Shown one piece after another: positions 9,760 to 20,500 of a DNA stretch of 26,454 nt. Below the pieces are notes generated by a model. It was not told where the DNA came from, made no database searches, and saw only the letters and a program-made list of their open reading frames with translations. Location of the stretch: contig JANSLP010000405.1 of assembly GCA_029298735.1 (NCBI GenBank), forward strand, positions 1 through 26,454, written 5' to 3'. Made by a program: the position numbers and the translations under genes. The first letter of the stretch is position 1, and each line of letters begins with the position of its first letter. This stretch comes from Ophiostoma sp. CBS 140.51. Its lineage: Eukaryota; Ascomycota; Sordariomycetes; Ophiostomatales; Ophiostomataceae.

Positions 9760-10858
9760 CGTGAATCAGTGGCTCGCGATCAATGCGCAAGGGCGAGAGA
9801 GCAAGCTGACGGTCTCGTGAGCAGTCTCGTGAGCTCTGACCTCCGCGTCTGTCACTCGTGGCGCGGGCGCGCACAGCTCCGTCTATCGGCAATTGTCTGT
9901 CGAGATGAAGTCAGGTGTCAAGATCATCAAACACTAGATGGGCGGATGGACGTCGATGGGCCTGCGCGGCGTCGTCTTCGAGATGTTGATGATCGAAAGC
10001 TGCTGATCGGTGCAAAATAGCTTGCGCAAGCTTGATCGCTATGCCGCCAGCGACGAGAAGGGGGGGGTATCACAACTAGAACACTGTACAATTCTGATAA
10101 ATTCAGCTCGGTCTGTTGATAGCATTCGTGTCTGTGATGTCGCTGTTTGTCGCCGGGTTGGCTGTCGTGATGTGTTCTTTGTTCAACGACAATGCGCCCT
10201 GGAAGGTGAAAGGGAAGTTTTGCACCAAAAGCGAGCAATGCTGTTGCTGGCCTGCGCTAAGGCGAAAAGCTGCAGGATGAATAGAATGGGGCTAGTCTGT
10301 ACCTGGGCTAGCGCATTTTCGTGACGTATCGAGACCAGCCTTTCACAATTCCCAGCCACGGAAAGGGGAAAGAGCAGATTACATAATTCCGACCCCTGTT
10401 CCCCTAGTCAACGAGAAGGTAGGAGCGCGTCCAACAGCAAGAATAGCGCAACCACTCAACGCGCTTTTTGGGGGGGAAGCAGGTGCCGCCGTTCACACTA
10501 GGTCCTGGCCGCGACCGCGTTTTTGACCGCTTTGCTCTTCTTCGAAACGAAACTCAGCCATTCGCCTTTCGCAACCACGGACAACGACCGAGCTGAATGG
10601 CAACATAAACACAGACACGCCCACTTCTTGTCGTGATTCTTTTTTACTCTCTTTTTTCCCTCCATCCCATCTATTCGTCCTCTCCGCCAAAACCACCCCT
10701 CACCGCCGCATATCTAGTCTTTTTTCCCCGCCACCGATTTCACTCCCTCTCGACGACAACGAAACCTTTTTATACGCACCAGGGTGCATTCTTCACTTTT
10801 TTTACGCCCACACATTTTCTCAGAATCAGCCGTCCAGTCGACCTCACAACCGCCCAAC
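9760..10858. promoter_or_regulatory. Divergent promoter region between RNA14 and ASF1
   Basis: About 1.1 kb with no convincing gene. The right end (about 10628-10858) is pyrimidine-rich with no upstream ATG and looks like the ASF1 leader. A 14-bp perfect palindrome, AGCTTGCGCAAGCT, lies at 10019-10032. Its core TGCGCAAG also occurs at 9784 and, inside the leader intron, at 9691. Runs of eight and seven or more G occur near 10061 and 10470. I see no canonical MCB box (ACGCGT). Confidence 0.45.
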
Positions 10859-11893
10859 ATGTCAATCGTTTCGCTCCTTGACGTCAAGGTCATTAACAAC
10901 CCCGCCAAGTTCACGGATTCGTACGAGTTTGAGATCACCTTTGAATGTCTCGAGCAGCTGGAGAAGGGTAGGAGAGCTCCCATGTTGTGGCCAAAAGAGA
11001 GGGCGGCAGAAAAGAAAGAGATTTAGGCAGCAGCACAGCTAACACCGCACTTTTTGGACGGCAGACCTTGAGTGGAAGCTGACGTACGTCGGCTCGGCCA
11101 CCAGTGACCAGCACGACCAGGAGCTCGACTCGCTGCTTGTCGGCCCCATCCCCGTCGGCGTCAACAAGTTTATCTTTGAGGCCGACCCGCCAGATGTCAA
11201 ACGCATCCCCGATGCCGAGATCCTGGGCGTGACTGTTATTCTTCTGACGTGCGCATACGACGGCCGCGAGTTTGTGCGCGTTGGCTACTATGTCAACAAC
11301 GAATACGACTCGGACGAGCTCAACGCCGACCCGCCGGCCAAGCCGCAGGTCGACCACATCCGCCGCAATGTCCTGGCCGAGAAGCCGCGCGTGACGCGGT
11401 TTGCTATTAAGTGGTATGTGCACTGGTGCCCAAGCCCCGTGATCTTATCATTGTATTTTTTACTAACCGCGACTGTAGGGACTCTGAAGCATCAGCACCA
11501 GCCGAGTTCCCGCCGGAGCAGCCCGAGGCCGACCTAGTCGCAGACGAGGAGGAATACGGCGCCGACGAGGCCGAGGATGCCGAGGAGGACGATGCGGCGG
11601 CCGGTTCCGCGGCCAAGGCGGAGGGCGAAGACTCTGCCATGAACGGCTCCGACGAGGCTGGCCCTGCACAGGCTGGCGGCGAGGCCAAGGCTGAGGACGA
11701 GGCCGATGCCGAGGAGGACGAGATGTCTGACGACGGCAGTGTCGACATTGAGGGCGAGAGCGACGACGAGATCGAGGACGAGGAGGAGGGCGAGGGTGAG
11801 GGTGAGGGTGCTGAGGGCGCTGAGGACGACGCCATGGACGTTGACGACGACAAGCCCGCAGCCGCCCACCCCGTTGAGGTGATGTCCCATTAA
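10859..11893 (+). CDS. asf1: ASF1 histone H3-H4 chaperone
   Basis: The exons are 10859-10967, 11065-11413 and 11479-11893; the introns are 97 and 65 nt, with GCTAAC and TACTAAC branch points. The product is 290 aa. Residues 1-153 form the conserved Ig-like ASF1 core, starting MSIVSLLDVKVINNPAKF and including LEWKLTYVGSA and EFVRVGYYVNNEY, the strand that contacts histone H3. It ends at VTRFAIKW. Residues 154-290 form a long Asp/Glu/Ala/Gly-rich tail, like the acidic tail of other fungal ASF1 proteins. The role is nuclear: delivering H3-H4 dimers to CAF-1 and HIR for replication-coupled and replication-independent nucleosome assembly. The second intron falls exactly at the core/tail boundary. 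The ATG at 10859 is the first in the leader. The gene is convergent with the BolA gene. Confidence 0.97.
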
Positions 11894-12588
11894 GCCTACA
11901 GGTCTTCCTGTATAGGCTAGAGCTGCCCTGTTGCCACACCTGCACTTGCTTGTTGTTTGTCTCGCGTTCCGTTGCTGCTTTATGATCTCTGCATTTCTGC
12001 ATTTTTCGATTCGATCCGCATGCTTTATTCTTTTTTTTGTGTTTGGATTCGATCTTAGAAGAGCGCCCCCGCTTAACGAGAAGAGGAGGAAACCAAAAAG
12101 GGGGGCTCGTTTACATTTCATTCACGGCCAACATGGCTCCGTAGCAAATATATACCAGCAATACAACGAATACGAATGTCTTCATGTGCATGCTGTGAAG
12201 ATAATTCTCTAGCAGGTAGCTTTCTGTCTCTGAATTTATTGGTCGAATTCATACAGTGTTGTCTCAATGTCTCATTTGACGGCGGTCTTGATAGAAATGA
12301 GGGGTGAAATGCGTCGCATTTGTGTGGCATCTCCAAATATCACGAGATGCAGCACATGTATCGTTGAGTAATCACGTCATCGAGCTCTCGAAGCCAACAC
12401 AAGGTTGCAATTTACGACGGGTCAATGTATCCAATATATATCAGTTATGTTGATGGTCGTAAACTATATTCTCGAAATGTAGCAAAATAAAAAGTCGCAA
12501 AAATGGGTAATCATGAGGTTCTTGGGCAGCGGTCCCTGCTCAGGGCTCTTTTCTCTCCTCCTCCTACATCCGCACCACCCTCATCCTA
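11894..12588. other. Convergent 3' region between ASF1 and the BolA gene
   Basis: I see no gene in this 695-bp stretch. It should hold the 3' UTRs of the two convergent genes. It becomes AT-rich after about 12180, with several short A/T runs that could serve as cleavage and polyadenylation signals for either strand. Confidence 0.4.
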
Positions 12589-12936
12589 TCATGCCGTCAC
12601 TGCTGCTGTGTCGACACTCTTGTTGCTCTCCTTTGCCCACTCCTCTGGCGTGTGGCACTTGGCGCTCCAGGCATGGATACTCTTGATCTCTTCGCGTAGG
12701 GCGGCATTGACGAGACGGTGGCGCTTGAGTGAGTTGAGGCCGGAGAACTGCGGGGACACGATGATGGCGGTGAACGCCTGGCCGCAGCCGCCTAGATACG
12801 TTAGGGATAGAATATGTGAAAGGACAGAAGGACAGCTCGACCTACCCGACACGTCCGTAACTTCGACAGTCTCGGCCTGGAGCTTGTCGCGCAGGGCCGA
12901 CACCAGGTATTGCTCGTTTATTTGCTCGGTCGCCAT
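12589..12936 (-). CDS. BolA-family protein, probably cytosolic Bol2/Fra2 type
   Basis: The exons are 12936-12846 and 12791-12589. The 54-nt intron has donor GTAGGT, branch CCCTAAC and acceptor CTAG. The spliced product is 97 aa; joining restores DVSGGCGQAF, the conserved loop of BolA proteins. Also visible are RHRLVNAALREEIKSIHAWS, whose RHRLVN segment and invariant HA pair are family hallmarks, and TPEEWAKE. BolA proteins pair with monothiol glutaredoxins to handle [2Fe-2S] clusters; Fra2 relays iron status to transcription factors. The N-terminus (MATEQINEQYLVSALRDKL) has no mitochondrial presequence, which favours the cytosolic type over Bol1 or Bol3, but the subtype is inference. The ATG at 12936 lies in a good initiation context (GCCATGG). 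The intron is stop-free and a multiple of three. Confidence 0.88.
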   Translation of the reverse strand: MATEQINEQYLVSALRDKLQAETVEVTDVSGRSSCPSVLSHILSLTYLGGCGQAFTAIIVSPQFSGLNSLKRHRLVNAALREEIKSIHAWSAKCHTPEEWAKESNKSVDTAAVTA

Positions 12937-13712
12937 GGCGGGGGGGAATGTGCGGGTGGATGACGAGAATTTCGTGAGGAGGGCGGGCGATGAGGGGGTA
13001 TGGACGGGGGTCGAGCGGACGGCCGATGTCGCGAGAGGGTGCTGGATGCCGTATGTTGCGCGCGGATTATCAGATTGATAAGAGAATTGGGATGGTGCCT
13101 CTCAGCCTGTGAAATTTTTCGACTGGAACGTGCCTGCCTTTCGTTTGTGCTGAGTTTGCCTCTCCGCAGTGACGCCGTGCGCCTTCTTTCTTTGGCAGAA
13201 AAACAGACTAAAACGATTCTCGATCTCCGCACTGTGCAGGTCAAGATGAAGGTTGGTAATTAAGTGTGCTAAGTTGTAGACAGTTTGCTTCTCATGAAAA
13301 CAGATACCGCCAAAACAGCTCAGCTGAGAAGTGCCTGTTGTTTTATCTTGATTTTCTAGACTGCGCGCATCGGACCTATTATCGGACCTGCATATATTTT
13401 CTCGTCCTTCGGCGCAACACTCTTGCCTGGATTTCTAATACCCGTTCCAGGGGATGCCCCTCTATTTCCAACGTTTTTTGGCGCTGTCGCATGCGCTATT
13501 ACGCCATAACGTCACCGCTGAGGTTACTCAGGGCAGCGTACTGTGCGCGATAAGCTCAATGTGGGGTAAACAGCACTGTGAAAGCTCTAACCTGCAAGCT
13601 TCACATCTCGTCACATCTCCTGCCAACAGATATCAAAACGACACAGAATATACAAAGACATCCACGATAGACACACACGACCGACTGTCTGCTCGACCTC
13701 ACACTCCTGCGA
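12937..13712. promoter_or_regulatory. Divergent promoter region between the BolA gene and NIF3
   Basis: This 776-bp gap has no convincing coding sequence. The left end upstream of BolA is GC-rich; the right end (about 13600-13712) is A/C-rich and looks like the NIF3 leader. A CRE-like half site (TGACGT on the minus strand) lies near 13507-13512. I saw no TATA box I would defend. Confidence 0.35.
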
Positions 13713-15023
13713 ATGTTTTCTCTCGTCTGTTCGACTATCACGACCGAGTCCCGCATGCTGTCCCTCCAAGCCCGCGCCTTCATCCGTCCTTGTCATCGAC
13801 TCTTCTCAACAGCCTCTTCTGCCTCCTCAAGATTTCTTTCCAGCCGACCGCAAGCAACGCCTTCTCGTGCTCCTCTCGTCCCCTCGACTTCTTGTTGCAT
13901 GTATACTGTTAGGTCCTACTCGTCATATCCGCCCCCAGCCACAGACAACAACAACAACACCACGACCACCATGCAAAACACCAACCCATTCACCCGCGCC
14001 GTTGTGGAGGAGATGCGGACAATGTACCCCGAGGAGCTTGCCGACCGGTCATGGGACAATGTCGGACTTCTTCTGGAGAACTCAAAGCTGCCGACGGACA
14101 AGCCGGGCCGAGAGCGTGTGCTGTTGACCAACGATCTGACACCGGACGTAGTGGACGAAGCCATTGCCTACAAAGTGTCGGTGATTGTTGCCTATCGTGA
14201 GTTCAGACTCCCTTATCATTCATATTGATTTATTCATACCTAACAGTGTGTAGACCCCATCATCTTCCGTGACCTCAAGTCGATCACACTTAGAGACCCC
14301 CAGCAGGCATCACTCCTAAAGCTCATGCAGAACAACATTGCCGTCTACAGTCCGCACACAGCACTGGATGCGGGCGTCGATGGCATTAACGACTGGCTTG
14401 CCGACACGGTGCGCAGCGCTGGTCGTGAGCTGGGGGCGACCGACGCCGTCACGACAGTCGTCAAGAGCGTCAGCGACCGCATGCCGCCCTTTTACAAGCC
14501 TGTCGATGCCGAGGGCAACAAGCTCGACGTGGGCTACGGCCGGCGTATTGGGCTCAATAAGACTGTGCCCGCTGGCGAGCTCATCAAGCAGGTCGTGAAA
14601 GAGATGGGCCTGAACATGAGCCACGTGCTGGTGGCGCGCCCACGGACACAAACACAGCCGACACGGACGGACCGGGACGGCATTTACAGCGTGGGTGTGT
14701 GCGCGGGCTCTGGATTCGACATTTTCCGCGACCAGGTGGAAATGGTCAACATGATTATCACGGGCGAGGTGAGCCACCACGACGCGCTGTATGCGACGAC
14801 GCGCAATGTGTGGGTGGTGTGCCTGCTGCACAGCAACTCGGAGCGACGATTCCTTTCCGCGCGGCTGCAGGACCAGCTGACACGGCAGATCACGCAGCAC
14901 GCGGCGTATAAAGATGCGGCGGTGCTGGTGAGCGAGCGCGACCGGGATCCGTTTGAGTTCTGGGAGGTCGACAACCCGCCGACCCAGCTCACCAGCGACC
15001 GGCCGGAGGCCTTTACTGTGTAA
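13713..15023 (+). CDS. nif3: NIF3-family (DUF34) metal-binding protein with organelle-type leader
   Basis: The exons are 13713-14196 and 14254-15023, with a 57-nt intron (donor GTGAGT, branch CCTAAC) that contains an in-frame stop. The product is 417 aa. Splicing restores VIVAYHPIIF. The expected metal-site residues are visible: H162, D200 in HTALD, and the H354-x3-E358 pair in HSNSER; TGEVSHHDAL is also conserved. The second histidine of the usual HH pair is a proline here. NIF3/YbgI proteins bind a dinuclear metal site; their substrate is not settled. Residues 1-86 precede the conserved region and are rich in Ser, Arg and Ala with few acids, like a mitochondrial presequence. In-frame ATGs at codon 15 and codon 87 (13971) could start shorter products, the latter about the usual family length. 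Convergent with VPS51, 162 bp between stops. Confidence 0.93.
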
Positions 15024-15185
15024 GGCAGGACATACAGGTTTTAGGATAGGACAATGCAAAGAAAAGCGATGAAGAAAAGATATGTTTATTATTACATAAC
15101 CCAACCGACCCATTGTATTTCGTAACGCCTTGAAAGAATATTGTAATGCACTCATAAAATGCATGCTGCACCACATCCACTTCCT

Positions 15186-16206
15186 CTACCTCTCGCCTGC
15201 TGGCTGAACACTCCGTCCGGCTGGACTCGGTTCGCCTCGTAACGCAGCCGCACCATCGGCTAGACACGCAGCCACATCGTCGCCGCCCACGCCGTGTTCT
15301 TTCCAGGCCTCGAGCAACTGTCGTGGCCGTTCCCAGGCCTTCTCAGCCTCTTCCGTGCGTCCGGCAGCCACGAGCTTCCGTAAACGGTCGGGTGTTTGGA
15401 GGACGGCTGCCGCCAGTTTCTGGTTTCGTGCGCGGGCGGCCGCCGATGTTTTGTCGTCGTCGTCGCTGCTGGGAGGCGGCACGTTCTCACGCATGGCGTC
15501 GCGCAATGTCTTGGCCTGGTTGTAAATATGGGCAATGGCAGGGTCGAGGGTCGAGGCCATGGGGTTCAATGGGTCCATCGTGGCGCGCATCTGTGTTGTT
15601 AGCCAATGTCCTTCAGTCTTTCAATTTCGAATGACGTCCGTGTCTACTCACCTTCCTGATTGTCTCCGTCGCTGTAATCAGCCGGCTGTAGTTGTCGTAC
15701 ACGAGACTCTTCTTCTCAGCGTCCAGAGCCCGCGTCTCGGTCAGAACTCGTGTGTAAATTTTCAACAGATCCTCGAGGCCGCTTTCTTGCAGCGTCTTTT
15801 GCACATAGGCGTCCGGGTCAAAGTTGGGCGCGTCCATCTCCGAGGGCGGCACTTCCGAGTTGGACAAAATGCCGGCGTGCAGTGCATCTGTTCCATTGCT
15901 GCTGTCAAACTCGGTCACTTCAAGAACCGGTGTGTTGCCGCCGCCCGTCTTCTTCAGGTTGTAGTACTCGCGGAGAGCTGCGCGGTTCCGTCGTGCTGCG
16001 CCGCCCGGTGCGCCTCCTGCTGTCGATGTGCCAGCTCCTGCTGCTGCTGAACCCCCTGCCGCTGATGCTGCCGGATTCCTACTTGGCGAACTCGACAGGG
16101 ACCGACGGCTTGTCTCGAGACTCGGGCGACTGCTAGACGTCGGGGTCTGCGAGGACGACGGCATGCGCCGCATGGGCGGCTCGCGCGGTGAGGCGATTGT
16201 CGACAT
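15186..16206 (-). CDS. vps51: VPS51, GARP tethering complex subunit
   Basis: The exons are 16206-15652 and 15590-15186. The 61-nt intron (donor GTGAGT, branch GCTAAC) falls between codons. The product is 319 aa. Residues 1-75 are Ser/Ala/Gly-rich and probably disordered. The conserved Vps51/Vps67 region follows: ALREYYNLKK, then a segment with NFDPDAYVQKTLQESGLEDL, then KSLVYDNYSRLITATETIRK and TMDPLNP. These match the order in yeast Vps51. A C-terminal helical region follows. VPS51 joins Vps52, Vps53 and Vps54 at the trans-Golgi and links the complex to the SNARE Tlg1 for endosome-to-Golgi recycling. The protein is longer than yeast Vps51 (164 aa) and far shorter than animal VPS51, as is usual in filamentous fungi. 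The gene is divergent from RMI1. Confidence 0.88.
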
Positions 16207-16609
16207 TGTGAATGTGGGTGGGAATAGGGTGAGAAAGAAGAAACGAGAGACCAGCTCGTCGTTTGCGACAGTCGGTCGAGAGGTGTTTCGTTGGTTGTCG
16301 TGATGTCGATGAATATGGTGGAGAAACTCAAAAGCTGTCCTGAGCAGGAGCTATTGACGCTGACGCCCCTGGCCCACTCTGTGCTCCTTCCCTTCCCAGC
16401 CGCTGACCGCTGGTGTGCTAAGATCGCCCACTGCAGTGGTAGCGTGTCCCGCTCCAGGGGCTCTCAGGTGACTTGGTGTCAATTTGGCGGGGCTTGTCGC
16501 GTCTTTTCAGGTACCGCATCGGGGCGTCGGCTATTTTCACTACACAAATTCTACACACAATCTGCTTTACTCTTCATGGATACCACAAGTTCAATCACAT
16601 CCACACATA
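16207..16609. promoter_or_regulatory. Divergent promoter region between VPS51 and RMI1
   Basis: This 403-bp gap has no gene I can support. It should hold both core promoters. The plus-strand end is A/C-rich, as expected of a fungal leader, and contains an upstream ATG at 16576 in a different frame from RMI1. Confidence 0.4.
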
Positions 16610-16791
16610 ATGAGCCAAGCACTGCAAATACGATCGGCCCTCGCTGCCGAACAGCTGCCAGCACCTTCACAAGCATGGTTACAGTCTGTCATTTCCCAGC
16701 AACCAGCTCAACAACGGTCACTGCCAGCTCTCGTCGCTTCCGCCAAAGCTCGTCTTCTGGCCACCGACTTGACGGCATCGGGAATGTTTGA
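16576..16791 (+). promoter_or_regulatory. Possible uORF overlapping the RMI1 start
   Basis: An ATG at 16576 (context TTCATGG) lies 34 nt before the RMI1 ATG in another frame. It stays open for 71 codons, ending at 16791 inside the RMI1 coding region. It matters only if transcription starts upstream of 16576. Its product is Ser/Thr-rich with no recognised family. Confidence 0.3.
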
Positions 16792-17371
16792 CAGTGCATC
16801 ACAACCACCCGGCTTCCTCCGCGAGGTGCTATCGTCACAGGCCGCGTCGGTGCAAGAAACACGACTCGCACAAGATGTCGTCGTCCAGGTTGTCGACATG
16901 GAGAATTTGAGTCAAAGTCGGTGGCAGCAAGTTCAAGCTTTGGAGGCCATTGAGCGCGGCGAACAGAAGAGAGGACGTGAGATTATTCGAATCCCCGTCG
17001 GTGGTGAAGAGGGCGGTGAGGGTGGTGATGAGGCGGGCGCGGAAAGCAGTCGACCGGGAACAGGGAGACAACTGGCTTCGGCAGCAAACAACGCCCCCAG
17101 TGACGCTTTCTCGACACATCGACTTGTTCTCCAAGATGCGGCCGGCAACACGCTCTTTGCTCTTGAACTGACACGCATACATCGTATCAGCATCAGTCGG
17201 CTGCACATTGGCGAGAAATTGGTGTTGAAAGCGGGCACAGTCGTGGCACGAGGAACTCTTCTTCTCGAACCAGCCAACGTCAAGTTTCTGGGGGGTCAAG
17301 TCGAGACGATGCACAAAACGTGGCTCGATGGGCGTCTGAAGCGGTTGCGGGAAGCAGCACAGGCAGCGTGA
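16610..17371 (+). CDS. rmi1: RMI1, RecQ-mediated genome instability protein 1
   Basis: Single exon, 253 aa, close to the size of yeast Rmi1 (241 aa). The N-terminal helical part (about 1-90: QAWLQSVISQQPAQ, then DLTASGM and PGFLREVL) is the DUF1767 region. It is followed by an OB fold: DVVVQVVDMENLSQSRWQQ, and, after a Gly/Glu-rich loop at about 128-155, LVLQDAAGNTLFALEL and GTLLLEPANVKFLGGQVE. RMI1 binds topoisomerase III and the RecQ helicase (Sgs1/BLM type) and helps dissolve double Holliday junctions in the nucleus. The start at 16610 is the first ATG in this frame, and residues before it are not family-like. An out-of-frame upstream ATG may affect initiation. Confidence 0.9.
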   Translation: MSQALQIRSALAAEQLPAPSQAWLQSVISQQPAQQRSLPALVASAKARLLATDLTASGMFDSASQPPGFLREVLSSQAASVQETRLAQDVVVQVVDMENLSQSRWQQVQALEAIERGEQKRGREIIRIPVGGEEGGEGGDEAGAESSRPGTGRQLASAANNAPSDAFSTHRLVLQDAAGNTLFALELTRIHRISISRLHIGEKLVLKAGTVVARGTLLLEPANVKFLGGQVETMHKTWLDGRLKRLREAAQAA

Positions 17372-17548
17372 GAAGATGAGTGTGAGAAGATATGAAGGAC
17401 GAAAGTATGAATATTATGATACCCTAGAGATAGATTGTGCTCTATTTTCTTTTATTCCAGACCATACCAAAACTAACTGATATTATTTCCCATTTTTACA
17501 TGTTTTTATGATTTACTATTTTCTTTTTCTTTTCTTTACACTTCCTCC

Positions 17549-20500
17549 TCATAAGATGGCCTCTGCCAACGCCTGCCAGCCATCCTGCAGCCATGGAGCT
17601 GCGAAAATGGCCACTTGGGCATCGGCTGGCCGTCTTGTGCCGACACAGGCCTTCGCCAGGTCTTCCGCAACAAGGTTGCCTCGTGGCGGCAAGAGATTCA
17701 ATGCCAACCGCAGGGCCATGTCGCTCGCAAAGTCTTCGTCCTCGTCGTCTTCTGCTGTCTCGTCGACATCGGCCTCTTCAGCCTCTTCAGCCAAGTTTGT
17801 CCAGCCATGCGGCAGGTGAGGATGAAGCATAATATCTCGTTGGGCTTGACTGCGAGCGGCTCTCCGGTTTGCCACATCCGTCTCCCGCTCAGGGTTGGCC
17901 AGAGCATGCAGAACCTGGCCAATGTGTGCCTGATCCGCAGCAGCAATGACAGCTTGTGACTTGCCCTCCTCGAGGTCCACCAGCTCAGACACGACGGCCT
18001 CGGCGCTTTCAGCGTCACCATTTAACAAGGCGACGACACCCAACAGCAGAATGGCTTGGACGTGGTCGGGGTGTGCCTCGATGACAGCAAACAGCTCGTC
18101 CTGGGCACGTTGGCGGGCATCTTCACGACCCGAAGCCCAGAGGACTTGGGCAAACAGACAAACAACGTCTGGGTTGCGAGCGGATTCGTCGGCACCATCC
18201 TCCGCAAAAATGGCCTCAAAGTCGGCCAGAGCGCCATCAAAGTCTTGACTGAAAAACTTTGCGAGGCCCGCCGCCAAATAGGCCGACAGCCGCACCTTCC
18301 GGCGTGCAGACATGGGCAGCTCACCCTCAACACTGTTGCCGTCGCTATCTTCGGCCAGCTGAACAGCCATCTCGCTGCACTCGATGGCGGCTTCGTAGTT
18401 GCCCATGGTCACGTACGCGCGGGCCAGGTCGGCCTTGGCGACGGCCACTCTCTTCAAGGACTCAACAGACTCGGTGGCCTCAAAGTCGGCCTCGAGCGTT
18501 GCGCAAATCTCTTCAAGAAGCGTCGACGTGTTGGTCTTGTCATGGATGCGTTCGCGGTACAGCGCAAAGAGGTGGGCATAGGGAAGCTGCTGAGGCTGCA
18601 GCCGGCGGACCTGTTCCAGACCAATGAGTGCGGGAGCAAGATCCGTCGTTGACGTCTTGGCCGCCTTTGCCTTGTCATTGAGCGTGTCTTCGTCCACCAG
18701 ATGGTCAAATAGCGAGATGGCATACTGTTCACGGGCGGCCAATGACGACGCATCCGACAAGTCCATGGCGTGCAAAAACAGGCTGCGCGCCTCGGCTGCC
18801 TCGCCAAACCGCAGTGCCACACAGCCCTGTCCCAGCCAGCTCGGCCCGTAGTCAGGATCGGTCGACTGGCCCTCGGCAAAAGCGTGGTTGGCCAGTTCGG
18901 CGTCATCGTGCAGGAGTGCCAGCGTGCCCAAGTTGGCCCAGACCGATGCACGGCCGCGACCTAAAAACAGACTGCGTGTGAAAGCGTGTTGAGCAACGGG
19001 CGGGTGGACGGCACTCGTAGCCACACCCAGTGCGTTCCAGAATTTGCGATTGCCGGCCTCGAGCTCAATCGCCCGCTTGAAGCACCGGATAGCCGCGCGC
19101 AGATACCCATTAAGACTGTCGCGGAGATCCCCTGGCAAGCAAGTGTGTGCACGATATTCGGCCCAGCCCAGGTTATAATGCGCCACGGCACGCATGTGGT
19201 TGTCGTTGGCCGGCGTGACGTGCAGTGCGCGCTTGTATGCCAGAATGGTCGCGTGGAGGCAGCGTGTGAGGTCGACGCCAATTTTTTCGTCGCCCGAGAA
19301 CGTCTCGTAGGCGAGGACGACTGCCGTGCCGACACGGTCGATATCCTGCAAGAACTTGTACGCTTCATGCTCCTCCTCTCCGACTGATCCAATCGTCACC
19401 AGAGACGCCGCCTGAGCTGCTGGGAACGCCGTCGCCTTGCCTTGGACTGTCGAGAAGACACCGCAGGCGCTGGCCACGGCCGTCCAGAAACCATATGTCG
19501 TCTCGGCGGTCTTGACGGGCACCTTGCCGGAAAACGTCAGTGTCTCTGTAGCCTTGCTCACAGCCTCGCCAAACAAGCCCGTCTTAATACAGCTCTCGGC
19601 ACTCTCCACCATGGCGTGAATCAGCGCAATGAGCACGCCCTCTTCATTGGGCCGTGCTGCTAGGATTGACTCGTAGAGTCCAATAGCCTTGTCATGTTCA
19701 CCGACACCACGGTAGATGTTGGCCAACAGGTAGTCTGTGAACCAGCGCTCGTACGACTCGTCGAGACCGTTCTCCTCTTCGATACGCCGTGCCTGGTCGA
19801 TGGCCCGGATGGCCGAGTAGTGCATACGCGCACGTAAATATGTCTCAGCCAGAGCAATGAATGAGTGGTAGTCTGTCTGGGAGAGGCGGGTCGCCATGCG
19901 GAACGACATCATGGCCTTGTTGTACTCCTTTTGGTGTAGCTGCGCTGTTCCGAGTGCCGAGTACGGCCAGCTGTGCGCGGGTTTCTTTGATCCCCAGGGC
20001 GGTGTCGCCAGGCCGGAGTCCACCACGCGCTGTGCAACGAGCTCGATGCTCTCCCAGTCGCGCTTGTCGGCAAACGTCTGCACCAATCGCCTGCCTGCCT
20101 CCAGCTCGCCGTCCGACAGCTCCAACGCCTTCATGAAGCACTTGAATGCACGCTTGCGGTCTTTGCTGTAGTCGGCGTAAAAGACACCAAGGCTCGTGTA
20201 GGCAGGTGCAAGTGTAAGATCGTTCTTAAGAGCACTGAGGAACAGCTTGTAGGCACCGTTGCGGTCCTTTCGTGCCGGTCGAGATGTGTCCAAGTTCCAG
20301 ACACAGACACCAAGGCGGTACTGCGTCAGAGCAAGCAGTTTCTGTGCTGGCACTGATATGCGCACAACCTTGCTCTGCACTTGTTGAGTGAGAAGCGTAA
20401 TGCATGCCTCGAGCTCTCCTCTTGCGTGGGCATAGTTTTTCTTGAGTGTGTGCACCCATGCGGCCTCGCTGCGTACACGCAGGTCGTTCTTATCAAGTGC

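Noticed and set aside
10440..10540. MBF-type cell-cycle box in the ASF1 promoter
   Set aside because: CGCG cores occur next to T runs (10460, 10516), but no ACGCGT consensus is present.
10784..10858. N-terminal extension of ASF1
   Set aside because: The upstream in-frame codon is GTG; ASF1 proteins begin with MSIVSLL-like sequence, which matches the ATG at 10859.
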